Shown piece by piece: positions 50,911 through 63,436 of a stretch of DNA of 64,000 bases (within the stretch, counting starts at the first letter, position 1; every line of letters begins with the position of its first letter). Source of the DNA: Druceiella hillmani (taxonomy: Eukaryota > Arthropoda > Insecta > Lepidoptera > Hepialidae); NCBI GenBank assembly GCA_039881145.1, contig JAYKKI010000015.1:26214001-26278000 (forward strand). The letters are read 5' to 3'. The notes under the pieces were generated by a model. That model worked only from the letters and a program-made list of their open reading frames with translations. It was not told where the DNA came from and did no database searches. The position numbers and the translations under genes are program-made.

Positions 50911-53167
50911 CTCAAAATTATTAATAAAAAAATTAAGGACAAAGGTAACATTCAAAACAAATATTTTATGCGAAACATTTTCATTAGACTCCATAAACGG
51001 TTAAATGGTATGAAATTTGTTGATAATAATGGTGGTATTAAGTAGTTCCTAAATCTAAAAATTGGATTAAATTACGGAATATATTTGTATGAAATAATTT
51101 ATTTTCCTCTGTGAAACTAGAACCGAAATCCTTTAGATAATTAACATAAATATTGCCATTGACTCATGTGGATATGATTAGACACTGTAATACTGCATAT
51201 AAAGACGCATACGTGTCAGACTACATTGCGCGAGAGTTTCTGTTTACAAGGTAGCATTGAATAGATTATGAGAATAATAATTTTAGTAATAATACTAATA
51301 CTTGCAGCATTATTATATCGATGTGAAAAATAAAAATAAGTTGTTATCATACCCGATTAATGTGTACATGTCTAAATGTGGTATATATAAAATTTTATAA
51401 AATATGACTTGGAAACGGTTTAACGTGAAATTTGAATGAGGAACCTTTAGGTTTGTGGAAATCGAATATAGTGACGATTTGTTATAAAGAGACAAATGCC
51501 GTCATATTCGTTGTCAAAGATATAGTGATATTCTCATTCGGCCTCCCATAATTAGTTGAAATGAAATATTTTGATGATTTCTCATGACAGGAATCCGTCT
51601 ATTTTCTGAGAGATATACCCTTATTCTCAAAAACACTGAAATTATAGTTCAACACCATAAAGCTACACCTGGTCAAAGCTCTCCTATCTTTAAAAATTCT
51701 ACTTTCTTTAGAACATTAAGTTGAGTATTTTAAGAAATTAGGAACGAAAGAAAGAAAGAATATATTTTTTGCGTTTTCAGTATGTTTCTAAAGATGAAAG
51801 AATTTTCTTAAGATCCTCATTTCCAGCCCTTTGAAATGATATAACACGCTATACGTGCAATTAAAAACAACAATTTCAAGTCCTTTATTTACCCCCTCCT
51901 TTCAATTTTAATAATAATATTTTTGAATATTATATATAGAGATATATGCGAGTTAACAGGTTTTATTCAGGCACGCACTTACGGACAATACTTTTATTTC
52001 AATGAAATAGTTCACAAATTTTATGTCGAAATAAAACGATAACTAAAAGATAAAATGTATTCGGTAGGTGTGTCGAAACGTTGATTTTTTATATTATGAT
52101 TTCTAGTAGTGCACAAAGCGCAACCTGATTATAGGCTAGAAACGTAGCATTCTTTTTATTTTACTTTTTATTTAATTAACTACTCGCGCATTGCGTATGA
52201 AATTTTGGAAAATTGCCTTAAATTCGTACTAGCCCTTAAGTACTTCGATCGTAAAAGTAAAAAATATTAAATTATTTTTAAAGCATTAAATAATTTTCAA
52301 TACAATTACAAATTACGTGTGAACAAAAATGGTACGTTGGTTGGATATAGCAAAGGTGAATAGGAATATAGATCGCGCGCGCATTGTCTCCGTTGGGTTA
52401 ATTAGTTGAAATTGAAAGGTTGCACATGTATATTTATTTGATCGCTCTTTTTGATAGTATAATTTATTCAGTAAGTTATATATTGTGTAATATTCATCAT
52501 GGAGAATTCAGGTAATACACGTAAAACAAAAAATTCTCGTAGTTTGGTGTTTTTGAAGAAATAAGCAAGAATCACATACAGACAAGTAATGAAGTATTAT
52601 AATTTAATGAGACAGTGTCTTGTACTTCAAAAAAAGAGCCAACCGTTAATATGATTTCTGAAATAGCATCAATAAAACTTGAAATTTTGTTGCAAAATCT
52701 TCTATTATAATTGCAGCACATAATCGCGTATTGCTGTTGCTAATATCATTCAATACCAAGCGCAAGAATCTGTTCAAGTTCTTAAATCAACTCTCAGATG
52801 AAAATATGCAAGAATTTTACAAAACTCTGAAAAACTGCTTGATTTGAGTTCATGTTTTGAATTATGTAATTATCCTAAAGATCAAGAGGTTCCTAAGGAA
52901 AAACGGGCTTTCTTAATCAATCGGAGAACAGACAGACAAACGATTATAAGAAGTATTGATTTAACAACTACTAGAAAAAAAAGGAAACTAACTAAGGGAA
53001 AAATTAAACTGGAAACATCTTATGATTCTGAAAAATCAGGGAGTACGGTCCTCATCACGAAAATTCCGATAATTCCGTAGAGTCCAAAAGCAGCAAAGGA
53101 GGGGTTTTGCCACAATTTTTATCGGCACCAACACTAAAAAAAGAAAAATTGGAAAATACAACCCCTA
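50911..53167. repeat. Left arm of giant inverted duplication
   Basis: Reverse-complement partner of 55264-58078. Clear anchors: 50911-51045 against 57968-58078; 51060-51390 against 57385-57790; 51665-52000 against 56440-56760; 52050-53167 against 55264-56400. In the best parts (52440-52800 against 55620-55990) identity is about 90% by eye. Between anchors each arm has private sequence: 51400-51660 here has no partner, nor does 56770-57370 on the right. The inner limit, at CAACCCCT, falls inside the gene remnant. Divergence of this size argues against an assembly artefact. Confidence 0.9.
51755..51970 (+). repeat. Dispersed repeat copy in the left arm
   Basis: AAGATCCTCATTTCCAGCCC then TTTGAAATGATATAACACG, a CCTTTATTTACCCCCTCCTT block and GAGATATATGCGAGTTAACA match the family's central part. 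Its partner in the right arm is 56485-56690, so the repeat was there before the duplication. Confidence 0.65.
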
Positions 53168-53452
53168 AAGAATTTATCGAGTGTTTGTGACGAGTATGGG
53201 ATTTCAGACCGAGCTGTAGCTGATGTCACTTCTGCTGTGTTGCAAGATGTCGAAAGTGATGGTAAAATAATTAACAAGTCAAGATTACGACGGGCCAAAA
53301 AAAAATTACGACTAGAAACTTTAAGCGAACATCAATTTGACAGTATTCCTGCTTTGAATTTTGATGGGCGAAGTTATAAGGTTATTAGAAAATCGTTAAC
53401 TTTTTCAGTGGATTATTCATCTTTTATAAATGAGTCGATGATACCACTATAA
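52499..53452 (+). pseudogene. Broken gene of unknown family, left-arm copy
   Basis: ATG at 52499-52501 starts MENSGNTRKTKN, soon followed by frame changes. Pieces in shifting frames: IIAAHNRVLLLLIS (about 52705); then in one frame from 52844, ELCNYPKDQEVPKEKRAFLI and NRRTDRQTIIRSIDLTTT, and a lysine-rich stretch; then in another frame (from 53077) VESKSSKGGVLPQFLSAPTL; then back to the first frame from about 53178, SVCDEYGISDRAVADVTSAV then LQDVESDGKIINKSRLRRA, ending with ALNFDGRSYKVIR and TAA at 53450-53452. The order (short Cys-containing segment, FL.D.RT.R.M.IG-like block, acidic-Ser stretch, CD..G.SDRA...A.LQD, K..RAR.K.R, FDGR) recalls an uncharacterised protein widespread in invertebrates, often multicopy and perhaps transposon-linked. 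I cannot give a function. AT-rich DNA with TATATAT-like sequence lies upstream. The C-terminal half of the usual protein is missing here. Confidence 0.7.
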
Positions 53453-55263
53453 GACCTTCCATTTATTCTGGTATTATTAGAAAGTTATTGAATTGATTTT
53501 CACACTGTTTTCTAATCGGCGCGCCGTATGTGCTTGTCAAGAGGCGAGCAAACGGTGTGCTGACGGCGAGACGATTGTGTGGGGAAAAGGAAAATTGCTA
53601 CGGCCCGTGATAATCCACTGTCGAAGTAAATAAACAAGAAAACTTGAAAAAAGAGTAAAATTAAATGTCAACTACGCATATTTTAGAATTGATTCTCATA
53701 TGATTTCTCATATCTAAGCGCATGTTGCCATTGGAAATTACAAATCAAGTATACCTATTCGTTAAACTCATCAAATCAAAATGTATTTTAATGGGATAAT
53801 ATGTATAGCTAAATATATAATTTCGTTGAACAAGAAACTTTACTTACTTTCTTCCTTCACTTAACTTCAAGAAACTTTACTTTTACCGTAAGTCCTCAGG
53901 ACACTCTAATAACATGTGTGATATAATTTCTAGTATTACTACATTTTTAAACTGAATGGATACGAAAAACATAACATTTAATTTCCCGATCTCGACTCTT
54001 GTAAACTTATTGTGAAAATAAACATAAAATTGGAATAATATTTATTTTATAACAATCGCAATCGAGAAGTCAAATACAGTATTTTCCCATTATTTCATCA
54101 CGTATATTCCAATAAACTCAGCAAACATTTCAAATGTAACTTTCTTCAAAGCTTTTGAATCTTGCCTCTGATTGAAAAGAAAAAATCAAATGAAAAAAAT
54201 GAAGTCTAGCTTTTTCCTTGACTGCTAGAGATAAATAAATTTATATTATTCTAACAATACAAATAGGTGTGCTTAAAGTTTAAACTTGAACAAATGTAAA
54301 ATATATCTTAGTCAAGGAATATTTATATAGACTGAAAAAATACACAATAAATATAAGATTTATAGAGTTTGTAAAGGATTCCTCATATAGCGACATTTAT
54401 CAATACTTATTTAGTAATATTATTTGAGAATATACCCTATATAATTTGTTTTTAAGTTTCGATAGGTAAATAAAACTAATACCTCAAATACGATTTCGTT
54501 CACTTTCTATTTTTCTATTTTTTTTTATTTTTGACGTCTAACTTTTTCAAGACAATATCAATGATAAATATTTCATAATTTTGCAATATACATATAGTGC
54601 ATACAATCTATATAAAATACTTAATACCTTGCGTTAATCGTGGTATTGAAAACGTCACTAAACTTTTCCAAATTTGTGACGAAATATTTCATGAGATTAA
54701 TATTTGAATAATGCTCAAATAAAAGAATCGAACTATCAAAATGACCAAATTTTCTAAGGGTATTATAATAAGTCGGCCGTAATAAAATTAAATTTACGTC
54801 GTAGAAATAAAATTCTGAGAAAAAATATCGGTCGACAGCATCCAATCACCGACTACGAATTATTATCTTACGACTACGAATCATCGACCACCGACTACGA
54901 ATTATTATCTTACGAGTTATTATCTTGCCTTTACTGCTCGTGTAATAAAGTTTCTTTTGCAATAACAGTTACAGTTTTATAAGTATTTTTTATAAACAAT
55001 GTTTTTGTTTTATCTGGGCTAGCTCCTTTATTTATATGTGCTTGTTTAAGCGCACTATCTATCTCATGCTTGAAGAAGTAGACGATATTGATATATATCT
55101 ATCCATCTGTTTTAACGATGACACGTTTAATTTCATAGTTTTTATGTTGCCATTGATGTGGTTTTCAGTATTACGGACGTAGCTCTTGAGACAGTGTCGA
55201 GATATTTTCTTTAACTGGCTTCTTAATTTAAAGAATTCTAAGCAGTCTGACTAGTTACCGTAG
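53168..55263. other. Spacer between the inverted arms
   Basis: About 2.1 kb present once. Its left 285 bp hold the last part of the left gene copy. A G+C-rich patch follows at 53515-53615 (TCGGCGCGCCGTATGTGC). The rest is AT-rich, with a 42-bp tandem duplication at 54848-54915. No complete gene is visible. A minus-strand frame continuing past the right arm's inner limit (reading toward 54930) has a lysine-rich, open character but no recognisable motif. Confidence 0.6.
54848..54915. repeat. Tandem duplication, 42-bp period
   Basis: ACCGACTACGAATTATTATC then TTACGA occurs at 54848 and identically at 54890. A third, partial CTACGAATCATCGACC lies between. Likely replication slippage. Confidence 0.85.
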
Positions 55264-55926
55264 TAGGGGTTGTATTTTCCAATTTTTCTTTTGTAGTGTT
55301 GGTGCCGATAAAAATTGTGGCAAAACCTCTCCTTTGCTGCTTTCGGATTCTACGAAATTATCGGAATTTTCGTGATCAGGACCGTGCTCTCTAATTTTTC
55401 AGAATCATAAGATGTTTCCAGTTTAATTTTTTCTTTAGTTAGTTTTATTTTTTTTCTAGTAGTTGTGAAATCAATACTTCTTATAATCGTTTGTCTGTCT
55501 GTTCTCCGATTGATTGAGAAAGCTCGTTTTTCCTTAGGAACCTCCTAATCTTTAGGACAAATATATAATTCAAAACATGAACTCAAATCAAGCAGTTTTT
55601 CAGAGTTTTGTAAAATTCTTGAACATTTTCATATGAGAGTTGCTTTAAGAAATAAATATATTCTTGCGCTTGGTATTGAATGATATTAGCAACAGCAATA
55701 CACGATTATGTGCTGCAATTGTAATAGAAGATTTTGCAACAAAATTTCAAGTTTTATTGATGTGATTTCAGAAATCATGTTAACAGTTACCTCTTTTTTC
55801 AAAGTACAAGACGCTATCTCATTAAATTATAATACTTCATTACTTGTCTGTACGTGACTCTTGCTTATTTCTTCAAAAGCACCAAAATAAATTTTTGGTT
55901 TTACGTGTATTACCTGAATTCTCCAT
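55264..55926 (-). pseudogene. Broken gene of unknown family, right-arm copy
   Basis: Reverse-strand partner of 52499-53167. The ATG is at 55924-55926 on the minus strand and again gives MENSGNTRKTKN before shifting frame. The FLINRRTDRQTIIRSID-type block is recognisable around 55470-55530, with substitutions such as SIDFTTT. Homology to the left copy ends at 55264, before the SVCDEYGISDRA block, so this copy lacks its 3' half. It points toward the left copy across the spacer. Shared upstream sequence includes TTTGATAGTTTAATTTATTC just before the ATG, so 5' flanking DNA was duplicated too. Non-functional. Confidence 0.7.
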
Positions 55927-56484
55927 GATGAATATTACACAGTATATAACTTACTGAATAAATTAAACTATCAAAAAGAGCGATCAAATAAACATACATG
56001 TGCAACCTTTCAATTTCGACTAATTAACCCAACGAGACAATGCGCGCGATCTATATTCCTATCCATCTCTTCTATACGCCTCTTCTCTATACTTGTCGCC
56101 CGACCAACGTAGTATTTTTATTTACACGTGATATTTGTAATTATATTGAAAATGATTCAATGCTTTAAAAATTATTTTATACTTTTTACTTTTACGATCA
56201 AAGTACTTAAGGGGAAGTACGAATTTAAGGCAATTTTCCAGAAATTCAAACACAATGCGCGAGTAGTTAAATAAAAAGTAAAATAAAGAGAATGCTACGT
56301 TTCTAACCTATAATCAAGTTGCGCTTTGTGCACTACTAGAAATCGTAATAGGAAGAATCGACGTTTCGACACACCTGTTGAATTCGTTTCTTTTAGTTAT
56401 CATATTATTTCGGCATAAAATTTGTAAACTATTTCATTGCAATAAAAGTATTGTGCGTAAGTGCGTGCGTGCCTGAATAAAACC

Positions 56485-56700
56485 TGTTAACTCGCATATG
56501 TCTCAATATATAATATTCAAAAATATTAATATTAAAATTTAAAGAAGGGAAGAGGGCAAATTAAGGACTTGAAATCATTGTTTTTAATTGCACATATCGT
56601 TTGAAAGGGCTGGTAATAAGGATCTTATAAAAAAAATTTCCTCTTTAGGAACATACCAAAAACCCAAAAAATATATTCCTTCCTCCCTAATTTCTTAAAC
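56485..56700 (-). repeat. Dispersed repeat copy in the right arm
   Basis: Inverted partner of 51755-51970, on the opposite strand. It carries TGCACATATCGTTTGAAAGG then GCTGGTAATAAGGATC. It moved with the arm rather than inserting independently. Confidence 0.65.
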
Positions 56701-57830
56701 TACTCAATTTAATGTTCTGAAGAAAATAGAATTTATAAAGATGGGCATTGAATTTCAAAAATGTTCTAAAATTCGAATTCAGCACCCTAATATTAGTCAT
56801 AAAAGGCAATAGTGGTATTTATTGCAAATGACAGTTACCACCATTTTTAATCTCGATGCTTAACTTAGTTAAATATTTGTTGTTAATAATTTTTTATTTC
56901 GCCATTGTTTTCAACAGTGGTATCAAATAAAATATACTTGATGCAGAAACTGCATTTCAACTTAGTGTTATTAAGAAATAATTTGTAGGACAAAACTAAA
57001 TCAGGACTTACTTTATATCTTATTAATCTTTTTAAAAGGAATATAAATTGTTTGCTTAATATAATGAAAAAAAATCATACGATCTGTGTATAATCTTTCA
57101 TTTTAATAATTTCTAATTACTATAGAATAGTGTTTGTACCGTACTTAATCTTCATATATGTTATGCGTATTTTCGACACCATAAAACAAAAAGATTAATT
57201 GCTTTAAATAAATAGTTTACTTATTTATAATATTTAAACGAATAAAGTCATTTTGTCGAATGTCACAATGGTTCTTATCTAATCATTCTAAAAAGTCTAA
57301 AATATAATCTAATACGTAAACATTCAAATATAAAATCAATTGAATTATATATTTGAACATTATGTGCTATGTACTTTCTCATATATTGGATACATATTTA
57401 GACATGGACAAGTTAATCGGGTATGACAACAGCTTATTTTTATTTTTCACATCGGTATACTAATGCTGCAAATATTAGCATTATTAATAAAATAATTATT
57501 GTTATAATCTATTCAATGCTTCGTTGTAAACAGAAACTCTCGCGCAATGTAGTCTGACACGTATGCATCTTGATATGCAGTATTAGAGTGTCTAATCATA
57601 TTCATATAAGTTAATGGCAATATTATATTATGCTGATTTTAAAAGATATTAATATGGATTAATATTTCTAAAGCCAAGTGAACGATTCTTCCTAAATCAA
57701 TTTTCTAACGGATTTCGGCTCTAGTTTCTCAGAGGGAAAGAAGTTATTTCCTTTGAGTTAAAAAATTGTCATAAATGAACAAATATATTGCGTAATGTAA
57801 TCTAATTTCTTAGATTGAGGAAAGACTTAA

Positions 57831-57963
57831 TATTCACAATTAAATGAAACTACGTGATGTAGTATTATTTCTACTTTCTTTAATTTTTTTGCCGCGACCT
57901 AAGTTTCGTTGTATTACAACAATAATGAATTTCTACAAAATTAACGCCAAATATATTCACTAC
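57831..57963. mobile_element. Foldback MITE, copy 4, truncated
   Basis: Begins CACAATTAAATGAAACTACG at 57835 and follows the left arm of the family to about 57920 (TTTCGTTGTATTACAA). It then jumps directly to the outer segment in inverted orientation (TTTCTACAAAATTAACGCCA then AATATATTCAC, to 57961). The second arm and loop are deleted. The corresponding site in the left arm of the giant duplication (near 51045) lacks it, so the two arms show filled and empty versions of the site. Confidence 0.85.
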
Positions 57964-58078
57964 CATAATTATCAATAAATTTCATATCACTTAATCGTTT
58001 AATGAAAATGTTTTGCATAAAATATTTGTTTTAAATGTTACCCTTATCCCTAATTTTTCTTAGTAATAATATTGAGAT

Positions 58079-60839
58079 ATATTAAAATTATTAAATAATT
58101 TATCTAAAAAACCTACTTTACTTGCAGTATCAGCAACAGCCTTGTTATTAATATCCTGTCTTCCAGTTTTAGAACCCAAAATTGAACGAGACACAAGAAA
58201 TTAAATTTACTCTCAAAAATCCTTTTAAAATACCTTATTTTATATCGGGCAAACCAATATAGCATTTATGTATATGGATCACATGTATGTATAATAAATT
58301 AATATTACACAATATTCCTTTGCAACATTAAAATCCAAATTAAAAAAAACAATTACAGAAGAACAGAAACAGAGACATACATACACTATGTTACAAAGTT
58401 TGAAGGAAAAGAGGGAGAATCGCGGGATTATTACCGTGCACCGTTCGGAATCATAGCAAACAACGAATCGTACCGTTAATATTTGCGGACAATATCTGAC
58501 AATCATTCTGAATATTTTAGTAGCATACAAATGCTAGTCTGTTAATTTCTTCATCATTCGTAAACACTGTTGCATCGTCTCTTTCGTAAACATACAAAAT
58601 GTACTTCTATTTTGTACTTCTTCGATCCTTATCGACTGGATACCTTACTTCAGCATATTATTTCTCTAACTTCTTAAGAGGTGCGGTGAGTCAAACATTA
58701 TAAACAAAACTGCGTCTGAATTTCTAAGAATATACTTTTCACATTTTAACAAAGCCAGAGTATTCATGATACTTTTCTGTAAATAAATGATATTTCCTTA
58801 TTCGTGGTACACTGGTAATATACTAAAGCTAACGGATGTAATTTAAAAATTTTCAAAGTTTTCCCTCCTTCTTTTAAATTAGTACTCAAATGGTAGGACG
58901 ATATGTATTTTGCAGAAATAATATTAAAATACTTGCTTCCACGACTTACAAATGCATTTTGATATAAATGTAACACATGATCGCCAAACTTTTTGCGTCT
59001 TTCACTTTCCTCAAATTTAGAATATCAAAAATATGTTATAATTAACATTGAAAGATAAAGCCATCTTATCTAATATGATTGAAAAATATTATCAACGATT
59101 AGCCCAATTAGTCTCATTTAAAAAAAAATGTGATGTTCTTATTATTTAAACGCGGACCAAATTAAACAAATTCTAAAAGTGAACGCAATGTACATACTAA
59201 TTTTTGTACTAACATCTAATATTTTCAACTATTCTTACACATTCCCAAATAAGGTAACCTTTCAACAAAATTATTTTAAAAACATAGTATATCTGTTCTG
59301 TCGCCCCAACAAAAAGTTATAATATTTAGATTAAATGAAAGTTTTCGTTAATGATTTTGGTACTTTATTTTCTGTAACATAAATTAGATAGCCCAATAGT
59401 CCACCATTAAAATGCGCGCTAGTAGGCATATCAGTAAAAACGATATAGTTTTAGAGGAGACAAATACATGGGTGAGATATAGAGGAGACAACACGATAAA
59501 TTATATATAACCCTTTTCCTTCTAATGCGATATATTCTTCGTTTTGTCCAAATACAATAAGTTTTTCTTTCAAAATTCTATGATTTTGAAAATTTTTAAA
59601 AAATATATGATATTTCAGATTAAATTATTTTAGTTGCACTTTTTCTGGTTTGTATTAAAATTTACTAAATATGTAAATACACATCGCAATTTATTCACAT
59701 TTAAATACACATCGCTAACATGGTGTTCAGACAACCGCACTCTGCTCGTCTTGGCAAGTATGTGAACGTGCAAAGACGGAAGTATTACTTAGAAACTTGT
59801 TAGGTATCGTTGCCTCTCTGTCTCACTCTCATATACTTTCACTGCCACACAGAGACACATAAGAGCCACACGATTTGGATCAATAGTTTATCAAGTGTTT
59901 AGAAAAAAAATTTTGCCGCAAAGTTCTAATCAAAAATCTCTATCTATAGCAATATTCCATCAATTTATTCCGAAAAACTGACTACTTTGTTAAGTTTTCG
60001 TTCTATTGTTATAGCTATTTTAAATTTGACATTGAGTGTTACGGAACACTAATTGCATGAGTTCGATTCACGCTTGATCTCATTTTTAAATATGGTCTTT
60101 ATCATCTGTCTGAAATATTAATACATTAAGATTCTTGTTTAAGTCTGTTATTTATAATAAAAAAGTTAAAAGATTTTACCTAGTTCTTTAGTAAATAAAA
60201 TTGCAAATCGCTTTTTCACGCAAACACATTGGTAATGAATAAATTAATTGAGTAATTATTATATTAGTTAGAAACGACAGTAGCAAGGCTATACAAGTTG
60301 TGTGATGAATATATCGATTTTATTTTACGTAATGAAAGAAAAGAAGAATAGTTAAATACTTTAAATAACTGCTGAGCCTAGTTTTTTGTCATATTATTTT
60401 GAGTCATACTGTTATAGTTTTTAGTCCAAAATTAAATTAATACAAACACATTTCGTTTATTTTTACAAATTCAAAATCATTTTACTTCCTTGCTAGAAAA
60501 ACTTTACACTAAACCTAAACTTGAATTTCTTCAAAACGAAGGAAAGAAAACACTTATAATGATTTCTTGAGTTTTTTAATAACTTTCATTGGCATTATTT
60601 AAAAAATAAGCAATGAAAATATTTAACACAGAACACTTTATAATTATCTTTTTTACCACAATAATGATGTGAATAAAATTAATCGTTATTAATTCATATT
60701 TTTGGTAATGAATTGTATTATATTGATTTGAGGTTCATAGATATAGTGGGTCAATTAATTATAAGACAACTTATAGATCTAAAGACAAATTCTAGAGTAA
60801 TTTCAGTTTATTTTCCGATATTTTTTCAACGACACTCTA
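58079..60839. other. AT-rich stretch, no gene
   Basis: No gene is supported. A G+C-richer patch at 59730-59880 has a CTCTCTGTCTCACTCTCATA tract and short complementary pieces CGTCTT/AAGACG (59748-59780), without a recognisable family. Confidence 0.5.
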
Positions 60840-61066
60840 TTTAATGTAGTTCTTAGAAAAAAATCCTCTCCCCCCAATTCTAATACATATGGGTGGGGAG
60901 GTATGTTAAATTGTTTTTAATTACTAGCCATATTATTATTTTCCCTGTAAACCTGAAGCACCTACTTGCAGAATGTTATGCATTTGAGCCTAAAACTATA
61001 GATTCTAAGGCTGTGATGAACAGACATATGGACAGATGAACATGACGAAATTACGATGAACATAAC
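60840..61066 (+). repeat. Possible dispersed repeat copy, degraded
   Basis: ATCCTCTCCCCCCAATTCTA, a GGGTGGGGAGGTATG stretch and GAACAGACATATGGACAG are in the order expected of the dispersed family's middle and GACAGAC block. The terminal GGTTCCG part is absent. Tentative. Confidence 0.35.
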
Positions 61067-63436
61067 AATACGAAAATCTAAACAACAGGTCAAAATTTCG
61101 TTGGGGCTGTTATATTGTTCTCAGTGCACCTTGCACGTAGATATAAATATGTGGAAATACTCACGATGCATTCTTGACGTGTATAAGGTGTTTTGATTAT
61201 TTTCTCCACGTATATATTAATTATTTTTTTTACCTGGTATGTCCTGGTAGAACTTTATTCTTCATATTTATTAGAATAACATAATTATGTATAAAACTAT
61301 AGTAATGTAGTCTATATAATACGTGCTAAAATCAAACTTTCCTCTCAGACACTATTACATTTCACAAAGTGGGCCATGGAATGGGAATAAAAGACAGAAG
61401 AAAATTATTTCAGACTTCAAGATAATCATCATCATCATCATTCATCTTAATCCATCCACACTTTCTCATTTTTATTAATATTTAGTATTAAATTGGGAAT
61501 TTTTACGATTATTTTTGGGTTCTATAAAATTTCTTGCCTGTAAAATAATTTCAGGCTCAAAGAAAACTTTCAAGGCCTTGGTAATTGATTTAAATATTAC
61601 TTAAGACAAATAAAGTGTAAGTAAATTAATTTTGAAATAAATCTTCACAATATATTTAACCGCAGCATTACAAGTTACGTTAGTGATCTAAAATTGCCTA
61701 ACACTGCTCCGTAAAATGACATAATTGGATGAAAAGTGATCAAAGCCTGTGCATAAATGACACTAAGTTGCCGCTATAGCCGTAGTTGCACGCTATGACG
61801 TACAGCTATCACCGTTAGTGCAGTTTCAAATATTTGTTTTGCATTTTCCATTATCGATATATCAGTAATAAGTCATATTACTAATATCGATGGAGCAGAG
61901 TCCGCTATTCGTTGGAAATACATGAAAATTTATTATGGGGTTTCATTATTACTCTATGCAAAGTTAAATATGCAAAAATAACATTGCAGAGACGGTATAA
62001 CATTTAATACAAAGGCATTTAATGTATAGATAATATCACAGGGTTTTATAGATGCTCTTAGAAAAGTTTAAAATAATGAAACTACCATCAATACAATGAA
62101 AATGTTAATTATATCTTTAATATGATATTTTTAAGAACGAACGCCTGAACACTGTTTTTAAGTTGTTTTGTTTTTTTTACAAAAAGATGAAAGAAATTAA
62201 CTTTGATGAAAATACAAATTTTAAAATTAATCAGACTAGTTCATATCGACCTATCTTTCTATGATAGAACTTTAATGGTATCTGAAAAAAGTTAGAAGAA
62301 TGCAGCTCAAATATAAGATAATATAACCAAAAAATTAAATTTTGCTGTCAGTATGAGATGTTATTATCAGATTATTTTTTTTAATTGAAGACCAAAAACA
62401 ATATTGGTAAAAAAATTTCCGTTCATCGTTAGAAATATTAAATACCTCTGTAGATTTTCGATCTACGTTACTTGATTGTATCAATTCGCTTAGAGAAATT
62501 ATTTTGTAATATTCAGTTACTTATTCATTTAAACCAATGGAAATATTTTCATATTTATGTATTAATTGTGTCTTCTGTCTCAGAAAGTACGACCACACTG
62601 CAGAATATACGATACATCGAAGTGCACCACTGTGGTATACCATTAAATTATAGAGGCATGTAATTAGCGCTCTAACAGTGGTCCTCAAAAGATGATAAAA
62701 TCTATCTCAAGTTTCCTTACCTACCATTAGTATTAATTCCTACAAAGTATGCCATTTTTTTCACCACTGCCATTATCAAAATATATTCATTCATAGTGAC
62801 AAAATGTTTTAATTACAGCGCCTATCGCTGTTAACCAAGTATCAACATTTAAGAACATGCAATTATTTTCGAATTCAAAGCTACATTTTGTTGCCTTTTT
62901 TGTTTCTTAGCGTTTTATAATCACATCAGGAGAATTCAATTTTTTCCCAGGTGTTAAATTAGCCAGATAAAAAACACTTTTTGAACTTGTTTTTTAATAG
63001 TTTTTACGTGAACCTATAGACAAACATTTTAAAAGTCATTGCCCTTTTTTACCTTAATTAAAATTTTCTAAATTATGTTTTTTTAAATATGTAACATACA
63101 GATTGTTACTTTAATTATTTTATTATAGGTTAAGATTATCTATCTTTATCTAAATATTTATGGAACAGTAGTCTTTAGCACCACTACTTTTCAAATCTGT
63201 ATGTTGAAATTTTTGTCCGTGAAATGTCAATATCGCTCCATTCCCTAAAGACATTTTTGGAACATAGTGCTTCGAAGCCCTTTGATGATTCTTCATTTTT
63301 ATTTATAACAACTTACTCGTTTCACTGATAAATATATAGGACGATAGTTTAAAATGATTTTACATAGTTATAAGGGAATGAACATGTGGAACTACTGGGA
63401 ATTACATCAGAACAAAATGAGGTTTTTGGGGTGTGG
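61067..63436. other. AT-rich stretch, no gene
   Basis: Nothing is supported apart from a short (ATC)n run at 61424-61441. Confidence 0.5.

Larger units (their letters stand above)
55264..58078. repeat. Right arm of giant inverted duplication
   Basis: Reverse complement of 50911-53167, described there. It is longer because of private sequence at 56770-57370 and an inserted truncated MITE at 57831-57963. Beyond 58078 (TTAGTAATAATATTGAGA) similarity to the left flank stops. Confidence 0.9.

Noticed and set aside
59730..59880. G+C-richer patch with CT-rich tract and short complementary pieces
   Set aside because: Faint memory of similar insect repeats, but no second copy in the window to support a repeat call.
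60050..60085. GAGTTCGATTCACG, a B-box-like sequence
   Set aside because: No A-box or cloverleaf around it and no multicopy context; not a tRNA or SINE on this evidence.
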